A stretch of DNA of 64,000 nt from Alopecurus myosuroides. Taxonomy: Eukaryota > Streptophyta > Magnoliopsida > Poales > Poaceae. The stretch is taken from NCBI GenBank assembly GCA_028641055.1, contig CM054062.1, positions 22,204,536 to 22,268,535 of the forward strand, in the 5' to 3' direction. Shown piece after piece: positions 24,101-36,231 of this stretch. The translations under genes were made by a program, and so were the position numbers. The notes below the pieces were generated by a model, which had not been told where the DNA came from, did not search any database, and was given only the letters and a program-made list of their open reading frames with translations. Each line of letters starts with the position of its first letter. The stretch's first letter is position 1.

Positions 24101-25308
24101 GACCAGGCACTAGTGGCGCCGTGCGTGCGCGGCAAGGGTGCAGGTGGCGTGCGTGTGCGGAGGGGGGACAGAGGAGATGGAGCAAGAGGTGCTCACCGAG
24201 GGAGAAGTAGCAGGGAGCGGGGCGTGCTCGGGCTCGACGGCGACAGGGACCGGGATGGAGACGATGGCGGCGCTCCGGTGGACCTCCGTCACCGAGGAGT
24301 GGTCGAGGAGGACGAGGGGGGTACGGGGGATCGATTCCCATACCTGACCAGCTCGGAGGGTAGCCATCCCGGTGGCGATCACCGGAAAAATCAGAGGGGA
24401 GGCGATCGGTGGATGGTGGTGGTTGCAGAGAGACAGGAGGTGGCGCAGAGGGAGAGAAAAGAATCGGCGGCGGAGAGGGAGAGAGAGGTGGAGGAAGAAG
24501 GGTTAGGGGAGCTCGAGGCAGCTAGGGTTAGCTTAAGAGGAGGAGGGGGAGGCTCGGATGGCCGTTCCTGCTCGCTGTGGTCGACGTGTACAGGCTCAGA
24601 TGCGTGCCGTACAGGTAGAAGACGAGGGAGGGTGTACCAGGCCGGTAGGGACTGGTGGGCTGGCCCAAAAGGCTGGCCTGCCCTTTCCCCCTTGCTTTGT
24701 TTTCTTATTTTCTTTCTTTCTCTTTTTTTTTGCAGATTTGAATATGGAAAGAAAAGGGTTAGTTTTTAGGGTTATAAAATTAGGGAAAATTTTGTGTAGT
24801 TTAGTTTTTGTAACAGCACCAAAATGCCAATTTTTGTTTTCCAAGAATTTTAAATTATGTTGCTGTTGTATTTTTAATTGAATTTTGAATGAAATTTTGG
24901 TATTAATTGATTAAATGAAAAGAACAATTTAACAGTTTTAATTTCAAGTGTAATGATAACAAATGATTGATTTGTTTTGTAATTTCCATAAATTTCAAAA
25001 TGGTTGCTGTTTGGAAATATAATTGAATTTGAAAATGTTTTGGTATTAAATGAATTATTGATAGAAACAAATCAATAGTTTGAAATTACAACTTTAATGG
25101 AAATTCCTAATTGCTTTGATTTGAATACTCATTTGGAAATTGTAACAGCACCAGTATGAAACAAATATTTAAAATTTGGTTTGAAATTCAAAGAGAAAAC
25201 AAAGGAAAACAATTGGAAAACAAATGCAATGATGATGTCATGATGCAAAACATAAATAAAACAAGAAACAAACATTCTAGGGTGGTTTTTCATACTTGGG
25301 ATGTTACA
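21101..25308 (-). repeat. K1 3' LTR (4208 bp)
   Basis: Ends TGTCGCACCC...GGGATGTTACA on the + strand (TGTAACATCCC...GGGTGCGACA in element orientation). It contains an AT-rich part (about 23050-23860), a tRNA-like B-box (23912-23922, - strand), and a GC-rich stretch (about 24060-24660) with long but unsupported ORFs. Confidence 0.95.
23912..23985 (-). other. tRNA-like Pol III A/B-box remnant in the K1 LTR
   Basis: On the - strand GGTTCGAATCC (23922-23912) matches the Pol III B-box, and upstream a CCCCACTGGTAAC stretch resembles a diverged A-box on the opposite strand (ACCAGTGGGG). It may be a tRNA-derived fossil (SINE-like). No full tRNA fold was established. The other LTR has the same at 34116-34190. 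Confidence 0.4.
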
Positions 25309-25325
25309 AAACGCCCCCCCCCTTG
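25309..25325 (-). other. K1 polypurine tract
   Basis: On the - strand CCTTCAAGGGGGGGGGCGTT immediately precedes the 3' LTR start; this is the plus-strand primer site. Confidence 0.85.
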
Positions 25326-25347
25326 AAGGAATCGCGCCACGAGATTC

Positions 25348-28300
25348 CTACTGAGAAGAGAAAAGGTCCGGATACTTCTTGCGAAGATCCACTTCGGTCT
25401 CCCACGTTGCCTCTTTACCGGAATGATGAGACCACTGCACCTTCAAGAACTTGGTGCTCTTGTTGCGAGTCTTACGCTCGGTCTCATCGAGAATTCGAAC
25501 AGGGTGTTCCTCAAAAGAGAGATCTTCTTGCAGTTCAATGGAATCATGATCAACTGCACGATCTAGATCTTTGAAACACCTCTTGAGTTGTGACACGTCA
25601 AACACATCGTGCACCTTGGATAGTTTTTCTGGAAGTTCAAGACGATAGGCATTTTCTGCACGCCTTGAGAGAATGTTGAAAGGACCAATGTATCTCGGTG
25701 CTAGCTTTCCTTTCATACCAAAACGATGTGTGCCTCTGAGGGGAGTTACACGTAGGTATGCTTTGTCACCAGGTGCATAGATCATATCCCTGTGCTTGCT
25801 GTCATAGTAGCTTTTCTGACGAGACTGAGCAATCCTGAGATTGTCATGAATGATGCGCACTTTCTCTTCAGCTTCCTTAACAATGTCAGGGCCTAAGAGT
25901 GAACGTTCACCAGCTCTAGACCAATTGATTGGACTCCTGCATCTGCGGCCATAGAGAGCCTCAAACGGTGCCATGCCTAGGCTTGCCTGGAAGCTGTTGT
26001 TGTAGGAGAATTCAGCATATGGAAGACATTCCTCCCATTTCATGCCAAAGGAGAGACCACATGCTCTGAGCATATCCTCGAGAATCTGATTGACTCTTTC
26101 GACTTGCCCTTGAGACTGAGGATGATAAGCTGTGCTGAACAGAAGTTTGGTGCCCAATGCTTCTTGAAAAATCTTCCAGAAATGAGAAGTGAATATGCTT
26201 CCACGGTCTGAGCTTATTTCCAATGGAACACCATGAAGAGGAACAATCTTTGTTGTGTAGAGCTCTGCTAACTGGCTAGCTGAGATTGTCTCTTTGACAG
26301 GAAAGAAGTGAGCTACTTTAGTGAGTCGATCAATGACAACGAAGATTGCATCGTTGCCCCTCTTGGACTTTGGAAAACCAGTGACGAAGTCCATTTCAAT
26401 CATGTCCCACTTCCACTCAGGGATTTTCAGAGGTTGGAGAAGACCGGCTGTTTTCTGATGAACTGCCTTAACACGTTGACAAACGTCGCATTCAGAAACG
26501 TATTGAGAAATTTCACGTTTCATGTTAGGACACCAATACAGTGTCTTAAGATCCTGGTACATCTTTGTACTTCCAGGGTGTATGGACAGAGGAGTTTCAT
26601 GAGCCTCCTTGAGAATGACATCTTTGTGACTTTGAACTTGAGGAACTGCAATGCGTCCTTCGAAGAACACAGTTCCCTTGTCATCAATTGAGAAGGACTT
26701 AAATTTATCCTTGCCCTCTCTGATGTGCTCTACCATCTTCTTGATTTCAGCATCACGAAGTTGTTCAGAACGAATCTTGTCCTCGAGAGTTGGACTGGCT
26801 GTCAAGCTTGCAAGATAGCATTGAGGAACAAGACCAAGATTGAGCTTCTGGAATTCTTCATGAAGAGGAGGTTGGCTTTCCATGATCATGAGATTATTGC
26901 AATACGACTTGCGACTGAGAGCATCAGCCATAACATTAGCCTTGCCTGTAGTGTAAGAAATGGTAAGATCAAAGTCTTTAATCTTTTCAATCCATCTCCT
27001 TTGCCTGAGGTTTAGATCTGGTTGAGTGAAGATGTATTTCAGGCTCTTATGATCGGAAAAGATTTCAGTGCGATTACCCAACAAGTATTGTCTCCATTTC
27101 TTGAGGGCAAACACAACTGCTGCAAGTTCAAGGTCATGAGTGGGATAATTTTGCTCATGGGTGTTCAACTGACGTGAAGCATAAGCCACAACTTGACGTT
27201 CTTGCATAAGAACTGCACCTAGACCTTGGAGAGAAGCATCACAGAATATTTGGAAAGGTTTGGTAGTATCTGGGCCAACCAAAACTGGTGTAGAAGTGAT
27301 TTTAGTCTTGAGGAGATTGAAACTTTCATCACATTGTGGAGACCAAACGAACTTCTTGTCCTTCTTTGTGAGATCAGTGAGAGGTTTGGCAATCTTGGAG
27401 AAGTTTTGGAGGAAACGACGGCAATAGCTAGCCAAGCCAAGAAAACTTCTTACTTGCTTCACCGTCTTGGGAGGTTTCCAATCAACAATTGCTCTAACCT
27501 TTTCTGGATCAATGGCTATGACCTTGGCAGAGAAGACATGACCAAGATAAACCACTTCTAAAATCCAGAACTCACATTTGGAGAATTTGGCATAAAGACG
27601 ATGCTCGCAAAGTTTCATGAGAGTGAGACGAAGATGTTCTTCATGCTCTTCCTCGGATTTTGAGTAGACAAGAATATCATCAAGATATACCACAACGAAC
27701 TTGTCGAGGTATTCATGGAAGACAGAATTCATGAGTCGAGAGAAGGTCGCCGGTGCATTGGTGAGACCAAAGGACATGACGGTGTATTCATATAGACCGT
27801 AGCGAGTGGTGAAGGCTGTCTTTGGAATATCTTCCTTTCTGATCTTTATTTGATGGTAGCCCATTCTCAAGTCCGGCTTGGAGAATGTTGAGGCTCCAGC
27901 AAGTTTATCAAAAAGATCATCGATACGAGGAATTGGATACTTGTTTTTGATTGTTTTCTCGTTAAGAGGACGATAGTCAACAACGAGTCTCTTTGTTTGA
28001 TCCTTCTTCGCAACGAACAGAGTTGGGCAACCCCAAGCCGAGGAACTAGGTTGAATGTAACCTTTCTCCATGTACATATCGATTTTCTCCTTTAACAATT
28101 TCAGTTCAGGAGGAGCTATCTTGTATGGATGCTTAGAGATTGGAGCAGTACCTGGTTCAAGTTCGATCACGAACTCAACTGCTCTGTCCGGAGGCATTCC
28201 TGGCAATTCTTCTGGAAAGACGTCAGGGAATTCGCAAACCACCGGAACATTTTCAAGTAGAGGTAGAGGTTTTGCATCGAGTGTGCATAGCTGAATGGAA

Positions 28301-28629
28301 CTTGATACATGTGGAGAATAGACTATCTGGCCAGAAGGGTAGGAGAGAGTTATTGACTTTTGAGCACAGTCAATTTTTGCTTTATTGGCCTTCAACCAAT
28401 CCATACCAAGAATGACATCAATGTCAGAATTTCCCAGCAACATTAGAGAAGCAAGGAATATGCGACCTCCAATTAGGATTTGGTTGTCCTTATTTATCTT
28501 GGAAGTCAACATTTGAGATCCCGGTGAGTGAACAGTGATTTGATTGCTTAGTGGAACCACAATTAGGTTGTATGTTGTGGCAAAGATTTTTGACACGAAA
28601 GAATGCGATGCTCCGGTATCAAACAACAC
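25348..28629 (-). CDS. pol: K1 pol: protease, RT, RNase H, integrase, chromodomain
   Basis: Replication polyprotein of 1093 residues, open throughout. Domains in order: aspartic protease (FDTGASHSF at the N-terminus, ILGMDWL), RT ([25 protein letters not shown], catalytic YLDDILVYS near residue 315), RNase H ([31 protein letters not shown]), integrase zinc module ([26 protein letters not shown]) and core ([29 protein letters not shown]), the [19 protein letters not shown] region, and a C-terminal chromodomain ([13 protein letters not shown]...[18 protein letters not shown]). The chromodomain and RT type place it in the Tekay/Del chromoviruses. It is in the same frame as gag, separated by one TAA (28632-28630), so it may be a gag-pol frame with one stop. 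Confidence 0.96.
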   Translation of the reverse strand: MLFDTGASHSFVSKIFATTYNLIVVPLSNQITVHSPGSQMLTSKINKDNQILIGGRIFLASLMLLGNSDIDVILGMDWLKANKAKIDCAQKSITLSYPSGQIVYSPHVSSSIQLCTLDAKPLPLLENVPVVCEFPDVFPEELPGMPPDRAVEFVIELEPGTAPISKHPYKIAPPELKLLKEKIDMYMEKGYIQPSSSAWGCPTLFVAKKDQTKRLVVDYRPLNEKTIKNKYPIPRIDDLFDKLAGASTFSKPDLRMGYHQIKIRKEDIPKTAFTTRYGLYEYTVMSFGLTNAPATFSRLMNSVFHEYLDKFVVVYLDDILVYSKSEEEHEEHLRLTLMKLCEHRLYAKFSKCEFWILEVVYLGHVFSAKVIAIDPEKVRAIVDWKPPKTVKQVRSFLGLASYCRRFLQNFSKIAKPLTDLTKKDKKFVWSPQCDESFNLLKTKITSTPVLVGPDTTKPFQIFCDASLQGLGAVLMQERQVVAYASRQLNTHEQNYPTHDLELAAVVFALKKWRQYLLGNRTEIFSDHKSLKYIFTQPDLNLRQRRWIEKIKDFDLTISYTTGKANVMADALSRKSYCNNLMIMESQPPLHEEFQKLNLGLVPQCYLASLTASPTLEDKIRSEQLRDAEIKKMVEHIREGKDKFKSFSIDDKGTVFFEGRIAVPQVQSHKDVILKEAHETPLSIHPGSTKMYQDLKTLYWCPNMKREISQYVSECDVCQRVKAVHQKTAGLLQPLKIPEWKWDMIEMDFVTGFPKSKRGNDAIFVVIDRLTKVAHFFPVKETISASQLAELYTTKIVPLHGVPLEISSDRGSIFTSHFWKIFQEALGTKLLFSTAYHPQSQGQVERVNQILEDMLRACGLSFGMKWEECLPYAEFSYNNSFQASLGMAPFEALYGRRCRSPINWSRAGERSLLGPDIVKEAEEKVRIIHDNLRIAQSRQKSYYDSKHRDMIYAPGDKAYLRVTPLRGTHRFGMKGKLAPRYIGPFNILSRRAENAYRLELPEKLSKVHDVFDVSQLKRCFKDLDRAVDHDSIELQEDLSFEEHPVRILDETERKTRNKSTKFLKVQWSHHSGKEATWETEVDLRKKYPDLFSSQ

Positions 28630-29739
28630 TTAAGCTGGATAAGAGTTTACGGGGAATGTACCGAGAACGACGTCAGGAGCTTCCTCAGCTTTGTCGATCT
28701 TGACGTGATTCACCCTTGCGGTCCTCCCGACAGGCCTGTTGTTGGAGTTGAAGGCCTTGTGCGGGGGAGCGCGCACCATTGCCTGGTTTGTGTTTGGGCG
28801 AGGTGGTGGTGGAGGTAGCTGCCTCTGCGTGCACTTGTCGGCGTAGTGTCCAGTCTGCTTGCAGTTGAAGCAATTGACGACACGAGGAGGACCTGGCCTT
28901 GGCTGCCCCATCGAACCCCTTGGATCATGCATCTGAGCTGGGTAGGGTGGGCGGGGAGCGAAGCCTGGAGAAGCTTGGGCATATGGAGCCCGTGTGACAG
29001 CACCATTTGGCACCAAGATGCGGCGCTTCTGCGGAGGGATGGTCATGTTGGAGGAGGAACCACCCTCACGCGAGTGCTTGCGAGACTCCTCGAACTCCTT
29101 GCGCCCATTCTCTTCATTGAGCGCGGTGTTAACGAGCTCCTCGAAGTCTTTGGTCTTGACATTGGTGAGAGCATACTTGAGTTCCGGGTTAAAACCTCTG
29201 CGGAACCTTGCCATCTTCTTAGCTTCGGTGGACACCTCATCTCCAGCGTACCGAGCGAGGCGATTGAACTCACTCTGATAGCTGATGACGTCCAGCCTGC
29301 CTTGCTTGAGAGAGCAAAACTCTTCACGCATTCTTTCCATGAGACCATCTGGAATGTGGTGCTTCAGGAATGCTTCCTTGAAACAATCCCATGTGACTGG
29401 CATCCCAGTTCTCATGGCCTGGTAGTTTTCCCACCACGAAGCTGCCTGACCCTTCAGCAGATAGGAGGCATACTTGACTTTGTCTTCCTCAGCTACGTGT
29501 GCAATCTCCAGAGCCCTGGCTATCTCACGGATCCAGTCATCAGCGTCCAGAGGCTCGCGTGTGGCCACGAACGCTCTTGGTCCCAGACTGAGGAACTCCT
29601 TGATGCTGACTCGTTGAGCAGTCTGGTGGATGTGCTGATTAGTCTGAAACTGGGCCATCTGCGTCATCACTTGGGTCATGTGAGTCAATAGCTCCGCGAT
29701 TGGCGGTGGCTCAGGCGTGTTGTTCCTTGTTGGAGGCAT
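28630..29739 (-). CDS. gag: K1 gag
   Basis: Structural protein, 369 residues before the TAA. The retrotransposon gag domain covers about residues 60-190 (WIREIARALEIAHVAEEDKV, GQAASWWENY, FKEAFLKHHIP, RYAGDEVSTEAKKMARF). A CCHC zinc knuckle CFNCKQTGHYADKC sits near residue 295-308, followed by a Pro-rich and basic stretch. The start ATG (MPPTRNNTPEPP) follows ORF0 by about 210 bases. The last codons before the stop align with the usual gag/protease junction of this lineage, and the DTGAS protease motif begins three codons after the stop. Confidence 0.94.
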   Translation of the reverse strand: MPPTRNNTPEPPPIAELLTHMTQVMTQMAQFQTNQHIHQTAQRVSIKEFLSLGPRAFVATREPLDADDWIREIARALEIAHVAEEDKVKYASYLLKGQAASWWENYQAMRTGMPVTWDCFKEAFLKHHIPDGLMERMREEFCSLKQGRLDVISYQSEFNRLARYAGDEVSTEAKKMARFRRGFNPELKYALTNVKTKDFEELVNTALNEENGRKEFEESRKHSREGGSSSNMTIPPQKRRILVPNGAVTRAPYAQASPGFAPRPPYPAQMHDPRGSMGQPRPGPPRVVNCFNCKQTGHYADKCTQRQLPPPPPRPNTNQAMVRAPPHKAFNSNNRPVGRTARVNHVKIDKAEEAPDVVLGTFPVNSYPA

Positions 29740-29948
29740 CCTGAATGGAAATGCATTTTAGCACAACAATAGGAAGGGATAGACTTTGCAACCGAAAGAG
29801 AGATTATTCCGACACATGAATAGAAAACCAACAGGTACATCATCACATGTTCAAATACATCAGAATATCCAACACACCATAAATGGTTCGAATGCCAAAG
29901 GATAACTAAACATAGCTAGGAATGGATACATCGGTACTCCCATGCTCA

Positions 29949-30764
29949 TCACGCAGGACGGCGGCTAGGAGTACGGCGAGAGGTACGGTGAGGAGCACGC
30001 TCACGAAAGTAGGTAGAACGACGATCCACGTAGATCGGAACTGCTCTGAGAGCGACTCTCGGTGTGGTGAAGTAGATAGCGTCGTCTCCCTGTGTTCCAA
30101 AGCGTGGAATCCTAGTGTAACCAGCACCAAGGTTGAGGAGTGGACCTCTGATCGACTCGTAACCTCCAGCATCTGGCAGAGGACACCCAAATGGTGGATC
30201 GAAACGTGCAAAGCGCTCGTCTCCAACAAAGTCTGTAGTGTAAGTCGCCAGACGAGTCAAAGCAAGGTAGAGCTGCTCCCTGACTGAAGCCAACTCCTGA
30301 GATAGTGTGGTGGCAACTGCGCCACTGTGTCTCACAAACTGAGCGGTGGTGTGTAGTCTGGAGCTATCATGCTCGTAAGCATCCAAGTTGTCGTAGAGAG
30401 TGAAGTGAGCTCCCTCCGAAGTGATGTAACCACGGGGGATGTGGCGATAGATAGAATCGTCAAATCCCCAGTAGTCAGCACGAAGGACGGTGATACCCAC
30501 ATAAGATGCCTGCTGCACAGCCATATCCAATGTGGAACCTACTGCCTCGTAGCGGTGGACTACGCTCCTGCCATCATCTGACAGAATGTAGACGATAGCC
30601 TGGTAGTAGGTCTGCTCAAACTCTCGCTGGTGCTCGTAGACCTGGTACTCTGGTGCCCAACTGAACCCCAGATAAGTGACCATGTCTCTCAGCATCTCCG
30701 GATAACCGGCAGTGCTCTCGCAACGAGTCATACGAACCACCTGCGGGTAGAACCTGAGATCCAT
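29949..30764 (-). CDS. K1 extra sense ORF upstream of gag (271 aa), unknown function
   Basis: Open reading frame between the primer-binding site and gag, on the same strand. I do not recognise a known domain. I start it at MDLRFYPQVVRMTRC because an acceptor-like ATCTGCAG abuts this ATG; the frame is open for 43 further codons upstream (to 30893) with a hydrophobic, non-conserved look. Visible features: acidic and aromatic N-terminal half, a VGSTLDMAVQQASYVGITVLR segment, a helical stretch near residue 155-185, and a strongly basic C-terminal tail (RRSTYFRERAPHRTSRRTPSRR) that could bind nucleic acid. The frame is undamaged in an element with 2% LTR divergence. It could be an ORF0-type accessory protein or an acquired host gene. 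Confidence 0.7.
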   Translation of the reverse strand: MDLRFYPQVVRMTRCESTAGYPEMLRDMVTYLGFSWAPEYQVYEHQREFEQTYYQAIVYILSDDGRSVVHRYEAVGSTLDMAVQQASYVGITVLRADYWGFDDSIYRHIPRGYITSEGAHFTLYDNLDAYEHDSSRLHTTAQFVRHSGAVATTLSQELASVREQLYLALTRLATYTTDFVGDERFARFDPPFGCPLPDAGGYESIRGPLLNLGAGYTRIPRFGTQGDDAIYFTTPRVALRAVPIYVDRRSTYFRERAPHRTSRRTPSRRPA

Positions 30765-31290
30765 CTGCAGATGATTTGGGAAGTTTTGATTAGACGCCGG
30801 TAGAAGAACTGAAGTGGAAAGCAACAACAAGGTTTCAACGGACGAAAATGATCTTGAGAAGAACAGGATATCGAAGCAACATTCAGGAAACACGAGACCA
30901 AAACTCCTGAGGTACTACGGAACCCATCCGGGCTTCTAAAGGATCAATATCTACTGCTTAAGGAATAGAGGATCTGCTTCCGGGGCTTACATGCCTCCAT
31001 TCTCAATCGTGAGTAGGCAACATGATAAATCATGTCACAACCATCTCCATTCCTATGGTCTAGTAGATATAACCATCCTAGAGAAACCAGGATACGTGAA
31101 AACCTAAATTGAAAGTTTAGATGAGAAGGGAAAAACAACGTTGCACTTCCTTACCAGAAAAAGGGAGGGTGGGTGGGGAAAGAAGAAAAAGAACAGAATT
31201 CCTACTCTCACGTTTCATTTTTCCTATATAGCTACAAAATAGTTTCTAGACTCAACTGCGACCAGTAAAAGGGATCCTACAGGCAGACAG
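30765..31290 (-). other. K1 leader between primer-binding site and extra ORF
   Basis: About 525 bases with no supported gene. The acceptor-like ATCTGCAG at its end next to the ORF start suggests a leader intron, but no donor was fixed. Confidence 0.45.
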
Positions 31291-31302
31291 GCTCTGATAC
31301 CA
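31291..31302 (-). other. K1 primer-binding site (initiator Met tRNA)
   Basis: TGGTATCAGAGC on the - strand, two bases after the LTR end; complementary to the 3' end of plant initiator methionine tRNA. Confidence 0.93.
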
Positions 31303-31304
31303 TT

Positions 31305-34300
31305 TGTCGCACCCGGACTTCTATAGGATACTCACCGGGCCGTTGAATAGTAGATGATTGGATTACGGGGCCTACCTGCACCCGCATCCTTTTACGAGTA
31401 GGCCAGCACATATAGTGCGACAACCAATCTCTACTATCCACCGTCGATGTAAACCATCCCATAGAGATCAGGATACTACCATTGACGTACTTCATACCAT
31501 ACACACATGGTACGTCAACGGCGTTAAACGAAATGATACCACAACAGATCTCTAAGACACAAAAGATGGAAATAAGTTGCAAATGGCTCTCACTAGAGCA
31601 GAGAATAGCAAATACAATCATCCAGAGGACACATGTCCCAACATATCATCATTACAACACAGCGGAAGCACTCAAGGTGTCTGAGTACAGACAAATCCAA
31701 ATAGTCCTAAGAGGCCGGGAATGAAAAGAAAACGGAGCCCATCCACGAAGTCTCGGATCCTGCCCGGGTCCGCTATCTACTCGTCAACAGTCTCGTCGTA
31801 CTCCACGTAGTAGCCACCATGGGGATCCTCGGAATCGTGTTCTGCGGAAACCACAGCCCCAAAGGGGTCAGTACATACAAGTACTGGCAAGCAAGACGCA
31901 CATGATACCAAAGTGTACCCGTCAACACAAGCACGGATGCTTTGGGTTCAACGGAAGAATAGGTGATATAAAAGATGCTGCAGCGGGCTGCACTAACCAA
32001 CTACAGAGACACGCTACAACTTCCGGCTAACAGAAAGAAGATAAGATCGCGTATCGTAACCAACTGCAACTAACTTCAAACAAACCCATCCAATGTTACC
32101 CCCTACTAAGGAAGCAACCCAAGGATAACTCACACTGTTGATTAGGGTGACATCATTCTTATGGTTGAAGTAATCTATATTACTAGACAAGTTATTATAG
32201 TTAGGTGTAAGTTGTCTGAGTACTTGTTAGCCAGTACTTTCACCAAGTCATCCATAACCGCGGACAACACGGCTTCTCGAGAAGATTTAACCCTGCAGGG
32301 ATGCACCAATGTAGCCGTACACGTAAGAATAACCCGCCAGATGGAAATGCACTTCCACCAAGCGAGGCACTCAACACAACCCAACTCTTCTTCGCATCAA
32401 GCCCAAAGAACCCCGTGCAATTGAGCGCACGACTAATCGAGCCCCACGAAGAAAAGGGGACCCTAATAGCACTCTAAGAACGTGTCTCCCTAAATGCCGA
32501 CTACAAAAGTTCCACCCTGGCCACGGGTTCGCACCTGCATATGCATGCGGCAAATGGAAAACCCGAACTATGAGGCGATTTGGACGAGATGCGAATCGAA
32601 TCAAATTGAGGGGGGCGCCCATACACGCTTCCCACATGCGGTTAGTGCGCTCATCATGGGTCAGTAGACAAGACCCTTTTCCTAATTAGGGTCGACACTA
32701 GCAGGCCTCAAAACCACGCCGGGCCTCCTGCCGGTGCCTTATCAGCAAATTATTATTACCCATAGCATTAACAGGTTGATTGTTTAAACACCGAGCCCAT
32801 AGAACATAAATAAGTAAGGTAAAAGAAGTAACGGACATCAGACTCGAGCACAAGCAAACCTAAGCATGCTAGTAAGACCAAGGCAACAAGCAAGGGGTTA
32901 TAGGTGTGGAGGTGAGGCAATATCAGGGTTATAGCATAACATGTGATAGGATCGGGACACAAGCAACGAGTCATAAGGCTAGCAGAAATAGACAATGGAA
33001 AGTATCGGTATCCAGTGTGGAAAAGAACACAATGGTTCATGTGAGTGAATACTTGCCTGCCAACTCAGTAGCCTGGTACTGAGCTAACTCCTCAGAAGTA
33101 GTGTCGTAAACCTCGTCTGTCTCAACGTCGTCGTCTATTCGAGAAGAAGCAAACAAACAATCGAAGAGAGACGAACAATCAATAACATGGCATAGTGCAC
33201 AAAAATGGGATGATGCATGACAATTTAATTGGTGCATCAAAGGTAAGCTAATTGACAAGTAACATAATTAAATGGGCCCATATGCAATTTGGATTGCATA
33301 TGGAAAAGCCCATGACTTAGGGTTGAATTAAATGTTCTACAACTAATCATCATGTGAAAGTTGATTAGCATGATGCATGGATGAAGAAAACAAAAAGAAA
33401 CAACAATAGCTTCAATTTAAAATGTTGTTTACCAAGTTTGGAATTTTTATTTATCAAGTTAAAAATTTTGGCCTCTTAATGAGTTACACAAGCATTGGTT
33501 GTTTTCACCAATTTTATTTGTTCAAAATAGATAACAAAGTTCATATTTGGAAAGAACACAAAATTTTAGGTGGAAAACATGTTTCAGTTATTGAAAAAGG
33601 AATTAGAATGAATTACTTATGAATTAAACAAGTTTAACCAAGATTTAATTGGATTTAAATCAAGTATTAATATTAGTTGAATTTATTTGTTCAAAACATT
33701 AAATAAAATTCATATTTGAAAAGATTATAATTTTCTGGTTTGAAAACATATTTTATATGTGCAAAAAGAATTTAATTTGACCAAGTTATGAATTTTGCAA
33801 AATTAAATGAATTAAACAAGGATTCAAATATTTCACCAATTTAAAATATTCAAAACAGTAAATAAAATTTATATTTGGGTAGAGAATTTAATTTTGTACA
33901 GAATACATATTTAAAATATTGAATTTGGAGTTGTAATGAATTAGTTATGCATTTTTGAAATTTAGGTATTAATCTGCCATTTAATTTAGTAGCCGGGGAC
34001 TTAGTAATTATTTACAGGGACTAAGAAAAATGCTAGCAGGGACTTATGTGCGATTAGGACTTTGTTCTGGATCTGGAGATTAAAATAGAAAAGATGGGTT
34101 TATCCCGCGGGGGAGGGATTCGAACCCACGATGTCCAGCGAGCGCGCACGGGGTGTTACCAGTGGGGTGTGCTGCTGTTCGTGTTAGGGTAGATGCGCGC
34201 GGGATTTTGTGGTACGTTTCCGTCAGTTAAATTAGCCTGACGAAACTGAACCTCGCCGATGCACTACAGAGAACGACTGCGCCCGGCGGGACAGCAACGG

Positions 34301-35521
34301 CGACGACCAGACACTGGTGACGCCGTGCGTGCGCGGCAAGGGTGCAGGTGGCGTGCGTGTGCGGAGGGGGGACAGAGGAGATGGAGCAATAGGTGCTCAC
34401 CGAGGGAGAAGTAGCAGGGAGCGGGGCGTGCTCGGGCTCGACGGCGACAGGGACCGGGATGGAGACGGCGGCGGCGCTCCGGTGGACCTCCGTCACCGAG
34501 GAGTGGTCGAGGAGGACGAGAGGGGTACGGGGGATCGATTCCCGTACCTAACCAGCTCGGAGGGTAGCCATCCCGGCGGCGATCACCGGAAAAATCAGAG
34601 GGGAGGCGATCGGTGGATGGTGGTGGTTGCAGAGAGACAGGAGGTGGCGCAGAGGGAGAGAAAAGAATCGGCGGCGGAGAGGGAGAGAGAGGTGGAGGAA
34701 GAAGGGTTAGGGGAGCTCGAGGCAGCTAGGGTTAGCTTAAGAGGAGGAGGGGGAGGCTCGGATGGCCGTTCCTGCTCGCTGTGGTCGACGTGTACAGGCT
34801 CAGATGCGTGCCGTACAGGTAGAAGACGAGGGAGGGTGTACCAGGCCGGTAGGGACTGGTGGGCTGGCCCAAAAGGCTGGCCTGCCCTTTCCCCCTTGCT
34901 TTGTTTTCTTATTTTCTTTCTTTCTCTTTTTTTTTGCAGATTTGAATAAGGAAAGAAAAGGGTTAGTTTTTAGGGTTAGAAAATTAGGGAAATTTTTGTG
35001 TAGTTTAGTTTTTGTAACAGCACCAAAATGCCAACTTTTGTTTTCCAAGAATTTTAAATTATGTTGCTGTTGTATTTTTAATTGAATTTTGAATGAAATT
35101 TTGGTATTAATTGATTAAATGAAAAGAACAATTTAACAATTTTAATTTCAAGTGTAATGATAACAAATGATTGATTCGTTTTGTAATTTCCATAAATTTC
35201 AAAATGGTTGCTGTTTGGAAATATAATTGAATTTGAAAATGTTTTGGTATTAAATGAATTATTGATAGAAACAAATCAATAGTTTGAAATTACAACTTTA
35301 ATGGAAACAACTAATTGCTTTGATTTGAATACTCATTTGGAAATTGTAACAGCACCAGTATGAAACAAATATTAAAATTTGGTTTGAAATTCAAAGAGAA
35401 AACAAAGGAAAACAAATGAAAACAATTGGAAAACAAATGCAATGATGATGTCATGATGCAACACATAAATAAAACAAGAAACAAACATTCTAGGGTGGTT
35501 TTTCATACTTGGGATGTTACA
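31305..35521 (-). repeat. K1 5' LTR (4217 bp)
   Basis: Near-identical partner of 21101-25308, with small indels and scattered substitutions. Followed at 35522 by the target duplication GCAAT and the rest of the G1 antisense exon. Confidence 0.95.
34116..34190 (-). other. tRNA-like B-box remnant in the K1 5' LTR
   Basis: Second LTR copy of the GGTTCGAATCC motif described at 23912. Confidence 0.4.
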
Positions 35522-36231
35522 GCAATGGCGTCGTCTTGCATCAGCCCGGCCTTCACCAACTCGATGAGGCGCTTCTCAACATGTTGGACATCTGGCACAT
35601 TCTTCGTTGGGTCATAGCCCCAGTTCCGTCCTGAGGGAGGAGAGTTGGCGAAGGTGGGAATCCCTATTCTGTTCTCTGCGGCTTTTCCTTCCTCAGCGGG
35701 TACGTTCTTGACGTATAGAAATCCCCGCTGCCACTTGCGCACTGTATCAAGGCCCTTCACTCTCGGGTGATGGCCAGTTGTCCGTTGGAGCATGATGGCG
35801 CCGCCGGTCTTCGTCATCTCGCGAGTGCCGGTGGTGCCGCCGGATTTTGGAACCTTCTAGCGGCGGAGAAAGAAATAGCGTGCCCAAGTATGGATGGTTG
35901 GATAAACTCCCATAAAAGCCTCACACACGGCGGCGTGTGTGGACTGCATAACTATAGCGTTGGGAGGCAAATGGTGTGGCTGGAGGCAAAAATGGCGGAG
36001 GAATTCGGCGAAGAAATCGGAAACATGAAGGCCGAATCCCCGTTTGAAGTGGGAGAGGAAGACGACATACTCACCTTCTTCAGGCTCTGGCTCGATCTCG
36101 TCGCCGGGATGGCGGCGGACGACGCCGGGAGGAATCCGGCGCGTGTTGACGAGCCAGGTGCAGTCCTTCGCCGTCACGTCCGAGCCTTCCCATTCGGCTC
36201 GGGCGGCGGTAGAGGGATTCCTGGGCGCCAT

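Larger units (their letters stand above)
21101..35521 (-). mobile_element. K1: complete Tekay-like chromovirus LTR retrotransposon
   Basis: Oriented on the - strand and inserted in the G1 antisense gene. Long LTRs at 21101-25308 and 31305-35521, flanked by a perfect 5-bp target duplication GCAAT (21096-21100 and 35522-35526). Inside, in element order: primer-binding site for initiator Met tRNA, an extra ORF, gag, and pol with a C-terminal chromodomain, then a polypurine tract. In the first 565 aligned LTR bases I count 11 differences by eye, so it is a fairly recent insertion, younger than G1. Confidence 0.96.
16947..36231 (-). pseudogene. G1 antisense multi-exon gene (Transposase_28 type), broken and split by K1
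   Basis: Homologous in position and layout to the G2 antisense gene. Start ATG at 36231 (MAPRNPSTAARAEW). The first exon holds the N-terminal domain, contains a TAG at 35859-35857, and is cut at 35522/21100 by K1, resuming with a VLPLQSRVH-like motif. Further on there is a frameshift and a TAG near 20981. Likely later exons: about 20661-20481, 20394-20250, 20161-18825 (Glu/Asp/Gln-rich, frameshift near 19620), 18613-18460, 18215-17850 (coiled-coil-like, AERAEYEKMQIQLKSALV), 17715-16947 (C-terminal domain and acidic tail; TAG near 17299). GT-AG borders are visible at several of these (for example the donor at 20895 and acceptor at 20662). The gene converges on pol. Confidence 0.75.

Noticed and set aside
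24113..24769. 218-codon ORF in the GC-rich part of the K1 LTR (and its copy at 34317-34949)
   Set aside because: Low-complexity Gly/Arg/Glu composition, lies wholly in the LTR, and is not domain-like. The overlapping ORFs in all frames are equally long because the region is GC-rich.
31305..31621. 114-codon ORF at the edge of the K1 LTR (also 20980-21417)
   Set aside because: Runs across the LTR border and is duplicated with it; at 21101 it only joins to G1 exon sequence by chance of insertion.
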